Below are positions 15,241-16,798 of a DNA stretch of 16,798 bases, in pieces; positions within the stretch are counted from its first letter, which is position 1; each line of letters begins with the position of its first letter. Made by a program: the position numbers and the translations under genes. The notes under the pieces were generated by a model, which worked only from the letters and a program-made list of their open reading frames with translations, was not told the DNA's origin and did no database searches. Source of the stretch: Anaerolineales bacterium UBA3905 (GTDB lineage Bacteria > Chloroflexota > Anaerolineae > Caldilineales > Caldilineaceae); contig DGFH01000081.1 in the NCBI GenBank assembly GCA_002391565.1, forward strand, positions 1-16,798, in the 5' to 3' direction.

Positions 15241-15312
15241 GTTGCAAGTGACGCAGTTCGCCCACCTTTCTGAAAACATAGAGCTTCCAGGGAGGTGGGC
15301 GAACTGTGCAAC
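15241..15312. repeat. Long inverted repeat between convergent genes
   Basis: CAGTTCGCCCACCT (15254-15267) pairs perfectly with AGGTGGGCGAACTG (15293-15306) around a 25-nt loop. Outside it GTTGCA (15241-15246) pairs with TGCAAC (15307-15312), leaving a 7-nt bulge AGTGACG on the left. There is no T run, so it is not a standard terminator, though it lies where the transcripts from both sides should end. It contains the core AACTGTGCAAC shared with the repeats at 155-195 and, in variant form, at 2702-2760 and 4497-4527. Confidence 0.6.
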
Positions 15313-15377
15313 GCCTGTGTGTGCGAGACTGACGAAAACCGGCAAACTATTGGCTCAACGCAAGACGATCTGCACCC

Positions 15378-16798
15378 TCAAATCGCCCGAAACACTGCTC
15401 GTCCATCCACCATCGTCAATAATGGCTTTACCTGGGCAATCTCGGACACCGGCGTGGCGAAGATGTCGGCGTTGAGCAGCACCAGGTCGGCCAACATCCC
15501 CACGCGCACCATGCCTTTGGCGTGCTCTTGAAATTCGGCGTAGGCTGCGCCGCGCGTGTAGCCGTCGATCAACTCCTCCAGCGTCAGGCGCTGCACCGGA
15601 TCATCGGGCTGCCAGGGCTGCCGCGCCAGGCCGTACCAGAAGCCGAGGAATGGATCCATCGACGCCACGGGCCAATCGCTGCCGAACACCTGATGGGCGC
15701 CGGCGGCGCGTAATGTCCGCCAGGCGAAACTGTCGCGCCAGCGCGTTGGGCCAGGGCGCTGAGGCCAGATGTCACCGGCGTCAATGGCAACCGGGCAGTG
15801 AATCGGCTGCATGGACGCAATCACCCCCAGCTCTGCAAAGCGGGTCACGTCGTCGGGGTGAAGCAGCTCGATGTGCTCGATGCGGTGACGACTGTCGCGG
15901 CGCCCGTTGACGCGCTGCGCATGTGCATACCCGTCGAGCGTGCGTCGCACCGCGCCGTCGCCGCAAGCGTGGACGGCGATTTGCAAACCCAGCCGATCCG
16001 CCTCGGCGGCGATGGCGTTGAAGCGCTCGGCCGTGTGGAGTGCGCCGCCGCGATTGCCCGGTTGGTCAGCGTATTCATCCACCATCAGCGCTGTGTACGA
16101 TTCAAGCACGCCGTCCATGAAGACCTTGACTGCGCCGGCGCGCACGAAGTCGCCTTGATAGCGCCGCTTGAGTTCAGCCGCCTCAGCAATCTGGTCGATC
16201 GGCGTCTCCGGCTCGACGTTGTAGGGTGCATAGATGCGCACCGTCATCTCGCCCAGGTCTTCAAGGGCAGCATAGAGGGCAATGCCGTTGTGCCAGTTAT
16301 CCATGTTATGAACGCTGGTGAGGCCGTAACGGGCGCAGAGTTCCAGCCCTTTGTATAACGCCGCGCGGCGTTCCGCTTCGGTTGGGGGCGGGATGTGAAC
16401 GCGCACCAGGTCGAACGCATTCGGTTCGCGCAATTCGCCCGTCGCTGTGCCGGTGGCGGCGTCCATCACGATCTCGCTGCCGGCAGGCGTCGTCCGCCCG
16501 TGCAGGATGTCGCTGCGCTGCAGCGCCGCTGTATTCACCCAGGCGGTGTGGCCGTCGAACGCGCTGAGATACACGGGACGGTCGGGCACGATCGCGTCAA
16601 GCTGCCAGCGATCCAGCCGTTCGCCTGCGGGGATGGCCGTGTACTTGAGCTGGACGCCCTCGATCCACTCACGCTGCGGGTTGGCGGCGGCATAGGCTGC
16701 CAGCGCTGCGAAAACCTCTGGCAGCGTGTGGGCCTCCTCCAGCCGCAGCTTGTCGAGCTTGAGCGATCCCCACAGCAGATGAAAATGGCTGTCGATCA
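15378..16798 (-). CDS. YtcJ-type amidohydrolase (partial, runs off the right edge)
   Basis: The frame is open to the window edge and gives 472 residues; roughly the first 50-70 are missing. The first visible residues, IDSHFHL, contain the HxH metal-binding motif of the amidohydrolase superfamily. Further family blocks follow: EWIEGVQLKY, RPVYLSAFDGHTAWVN, GAVKVFMDGVLESYTAL, VHACGDGAVRRTLDGYAHA, RIEHIELLHPDDV, FGSDWPVASMDPFLG and a C-terminal GMLADLVLLNADIF strand. An internal GTG at 16589 is not the start, since clear homology continues upstream. YtcJ-like enzymes hydrolyse amide-type bonds; the substrate is not predictable. Convergent with the CopZ-like gene. Stop TGA 15378-15380. Confidence 0.93.
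   Translation of the reverse strand, partial: IDSHFHLLWGSLKLDKLRLEEAHTLPEVFAALAAYAAANPQREWIEGVQLKYTAIPAGERLDRWQLDAIVPDRPVYLSAFDGHTAWVNTAALQRSDILHGRTTPAGSEIVMDAATGTATGELREPNAFDLVRVHIPPPTEAERRAALYKGLELCARYGLTSVHNMDNWHNGIALYAALEDLGEMTVRIYAPYNVEPETPIDQIAEAAELKRRYQGDFVRAGAVKVFMDGVLESYTALMVDEYADQPGNRGGALHTAERFNAIAAEADRLGLQIAVHACGDGAVRRTLDGYAHAQRVNGRRDSRHRIEHIELLHPDDVTRFAELGVIASMQPIHCPVAIDAGDIWPQRPGPTRWRDSFAWRTLRAAGAHQVFGSDWPVASMDPFLGFWYGLARQPWQPDDPVQRLTLEELIDGYTRGAAYAEFQEHAKGMVRVGMLADLVLLNADIFATPVSEIAQVKPLLTMVDGRAVFRAI

Noticed and set aside
15798..16358. Open frame of 186 codons on + opposite the amidohydrolase
   Set aside because: It is the mirror of conserved amidohydrolase blocks, with no independent evidence.

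Overview
The window is high-GC bacterial chromosomal DNA. It carries a complete core translation and transcription cluster (left third) followed by ordinary housekeeping and accessory genes. Gene style, protein sequences (EF-Tu, NusG, L10, a DUF2270 protein, paired Yip1-type membrane proteins) and dispersed short palindromes suggest a member of the Chloroflexota, perhaps Anaerolineae/Caldilineae. That placement is an impression from the sequences, not a database result.

Region 1 (1-5033, all + strand): the 3' end of tuf, a hairpin, tRNA-Trp(CCA), a second hairpin, secE, nusG, rplK, rplA, a bidirectional terminator, an inserted hslO (Hsp33) gene, a promoter with an L10-type leader and attenuator, rplJ, rplL and a strong terminator. 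The order is the classical tuf-trnW-secE-nusG-rplKAJL cluster with two departures. Hsp33 sits between rplA and rplJ, and no rpoBC follows rplL. Candidate ribosomal-protein autoregulatory RNA structures precede rplK, rplA and rplJ; the one before rplA closely resembles the L1-binding part of 23S rRNA.

Region 2 (5033-7105, - strand): a class I aspartate/aromatic aminotransferase and an RluA-family pseudouridine synthase, 6 nt apart, convergent with rplL. A gap of about 560 nt follows (7106-7667); it holds a candidate promoter, a strong hairpin and no convincing gene.

Region 3 (7621-8951): a DUF2270 membrane protein behind a near-consensus promoter. Next to it is the wreck of a type II toxin-antitoxin module on the - strand: higB with an in-frame stop and no recognisable start, and higA without its 3' half.

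Region 4 (8952-14455): a membrane-anchored penicillin-acylase-family Ntn hydrolase (-) divergent from an M24 (Xaa-Pro type) metallopeptidase (+), then two overlapping Yip1-type multi-pass membrane proteins. The divergent gap contains a palindromic repeat of about 98 nt.

Region 5 (14456-16798): a MITE-like hairpin of about 127 nt with 15-bp terminal inverted repeats, a stand-alone protein resembling the zinc/[2Fe-2S] N-terminal part of the copper chaperone CopZ, another long palindrome, and a YtcJ-type amidohydrolase (-) that runs off the right edge.

The less ordinary material is mostly non-coding: several perfect or near-perfect 8-14 bp inverted repeats, four of which share the core RACTGYGYAAC or a close variant, and the candidate RNA switches of the ribosomal operon. 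I found no CRISPR array, phage, transposase, or clearly new defence system.
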